Shown: positions 38,258 through 38,632 of the stretch, in pieces
How the letters are laid out: each line of letters starts with the position of its first letter
How positions within the stretch are numbered: the stretch's first letter is position 1
From: Pseudazoarcus pumilus_A
GTDB lineage: Bacteria; Pseudomonadota; Gammaproteobacteria; Burkholderiales; Rhodocyclaceae
Direction of reading: 5' to 3'
Length of the DNA stretch: 38,632 bases
NCBI GenBank assembly: GCA_033837965.1
Contig: JAJLLM010000094.1
Location: 1-38,632, forward strand
The notes under the pieces: model-generated
The model's database searches: none
What the model was told of the DNA's origin: nothing
What the model saw: the letters and a program-made list of their open reading frames with translations, nothing else
Made by a program: the position numbers and the translations under genes

Positions 38258-38632
38258 ATGTTCAGACGGATCGGCCGGCAGCTGCTGGCAGCAGGGAGTA
38301 TTGTTGCCTTGTGTGCGCAGGTGCAGGCTCAGCCGACGGTGAGCGGCGCCATTGTCGCAGACCTCTCCGCACGTGCCCCGGCACTGGATCGTCAGGTCCT
38401 GCAGCATGCCGTGTCGGCCATGCAGTGCGCGGTCCGTCACGGGGCCGAGCCGGCCCGGCGCCTGGCGGTCATCGATTACTCGCTGCCTTCTTCCGAGCGT
38501 CGTCTGTGGATCTTCGACCTCGCGCAGCGCGAATTGTTGCTGGCCGACTATGTCGCGCACGGCAACAAGTCAGGCGACAACCACGCCACGGCGTTCTCCA
38601 ACATGGTGGGTAGCCACCAGTCCAGCCTCGGT
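38258..38632 (+). CDS. Murein L,D-transpeptidase catalytic-domain protein (YkuD_2), cut by window end
   Basis: The first 125 residues of a secreted protein; the frame is open to the window end, so the C-terminus and catalytic Cys are missing. A signal peptide (about 1-24, cleavage near VQA-Q) is followed by a helical stretch and VIDYSLPSSERRLWIFDL, then LLADYVAHGNKSGDNHATAFSNMVGSHQSSLG. This matches the YkuD_2 family (COG murein L,D-transpeptidase), where HGxxSG and SSxGxY precede the active site. AGGGAG lies about eleven bases before the ATG. It is divergent from the YcbB-type gene. Confidence 0.85.
   Translation, partial: MFRRIGRQLLAAGSIVALCAQVQAQPTVSGAIVADLSARAPALDRQVLQHAVSAMQCAVRHGAEPARRLAVIDYSLPSSERRLWIFDLAQRELLLADYVAHGNKSGDNHATAFSNMVGSHQSSLG

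Noticed and set aside
1..38632. CRISPR array, prophage, insertion sequence or defence island
   Set aside because: No regularly spaced repeats, transposase, integrase, phage structural or nuclease-defence genes were found; SbcCD and RarA are housekeeping DNA repair proteins.

Overview
The window is chromosomal DNA from a GC-rich betaproteobacterium, most likely Rhodocyclales (Thauera/Azoarcus/Aromatoleum type). This rests on gene content and order: cbb3-oxidase assembly genes beside fnr and hemN, nadE-glnB, ftsK-lolA-rarA-serS, and an energy-coupling H+-pyrophosphatase. The genus is inferred; no rRNA or species marker is present. Nearly all of the sequence is ordinary, tightly packed core genome. 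I see no prophage, insertion sequence, integrase, CRISPR array or toxin-antitoxin pair.

Layout. (1) 1-7760 is a micro-aerobic/anaerobic block: ccoG and ccoH for cbb3 oxidase assembly, a small His-tailed membrane protein, a universal stress protein, a beta-CASP RNase-like metallo-hydrolase, fnr and hemN facing away from each other across a clear FNR box, then a DsbD/SafE-like membrane protein and a CopZ-like metallochaperone. (2) 7767-11511: a FemAB-like acetyltransferase, a secreted MliC-like protein, NAD synthetase and the PII protein GlnB. (3) 11556-17159: an Smr protein with an unusual repeated N-terminal motif, thioredoxin reductase, a Crp-type regulator, soluble pyrophosphatase and a membrane H+-pyrophosphatase. 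(4) 17416-23288: ftsK-lolA-rarA-serS followed by tRNA-Ser(CGA) and tRNA-Arg(ACG), each tRNA with its own promoter. (5) 23360-29320: a TRIC-type channel, a TauE/SafE permease, an exported glutathione peroxidase homologue, and sbcD-sbcC. (6) 29383-30666: a CBS-BON protein and an 86-aa unknown. (7) 30829-34580: a complete siaABCD operon (phosphatase, kinase, switch protein, diguanylate cyclase) for c-di-GMP-dependent biofilm or aggregation control. (8) 34702-38632: an unknown protein coupled to a PIG-L deacetylase, a small membrane protein, and two divergent L,D-transpeptidase-type genes, the last cut off by the window end.

How the genes work together. Fnr probably controls hemN, itself and perhaps neighbouring genes under low oxygen, while CcoG/CcoH and the SafE-like/HMA pair serve copper and cofactor delivery to the high-affinity oxidase. 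The two pyrophosphatases offer alternative fates for PPi, as heat or as proton-motive force. SiaA-D form a partner-switching circuit that turns a periplasmic signal into c-di-GMP. The most noteworthy signals are the multiplied motif in the Smr protein, the intact SiaABCD circuit, the altered active site of the peroxidase, a REP-like palindrome between a tRNA promoter and its tRNA, and the unknown gene coupled to a PIG-L enzyme. I found no convincing wholly new multi-gene system.
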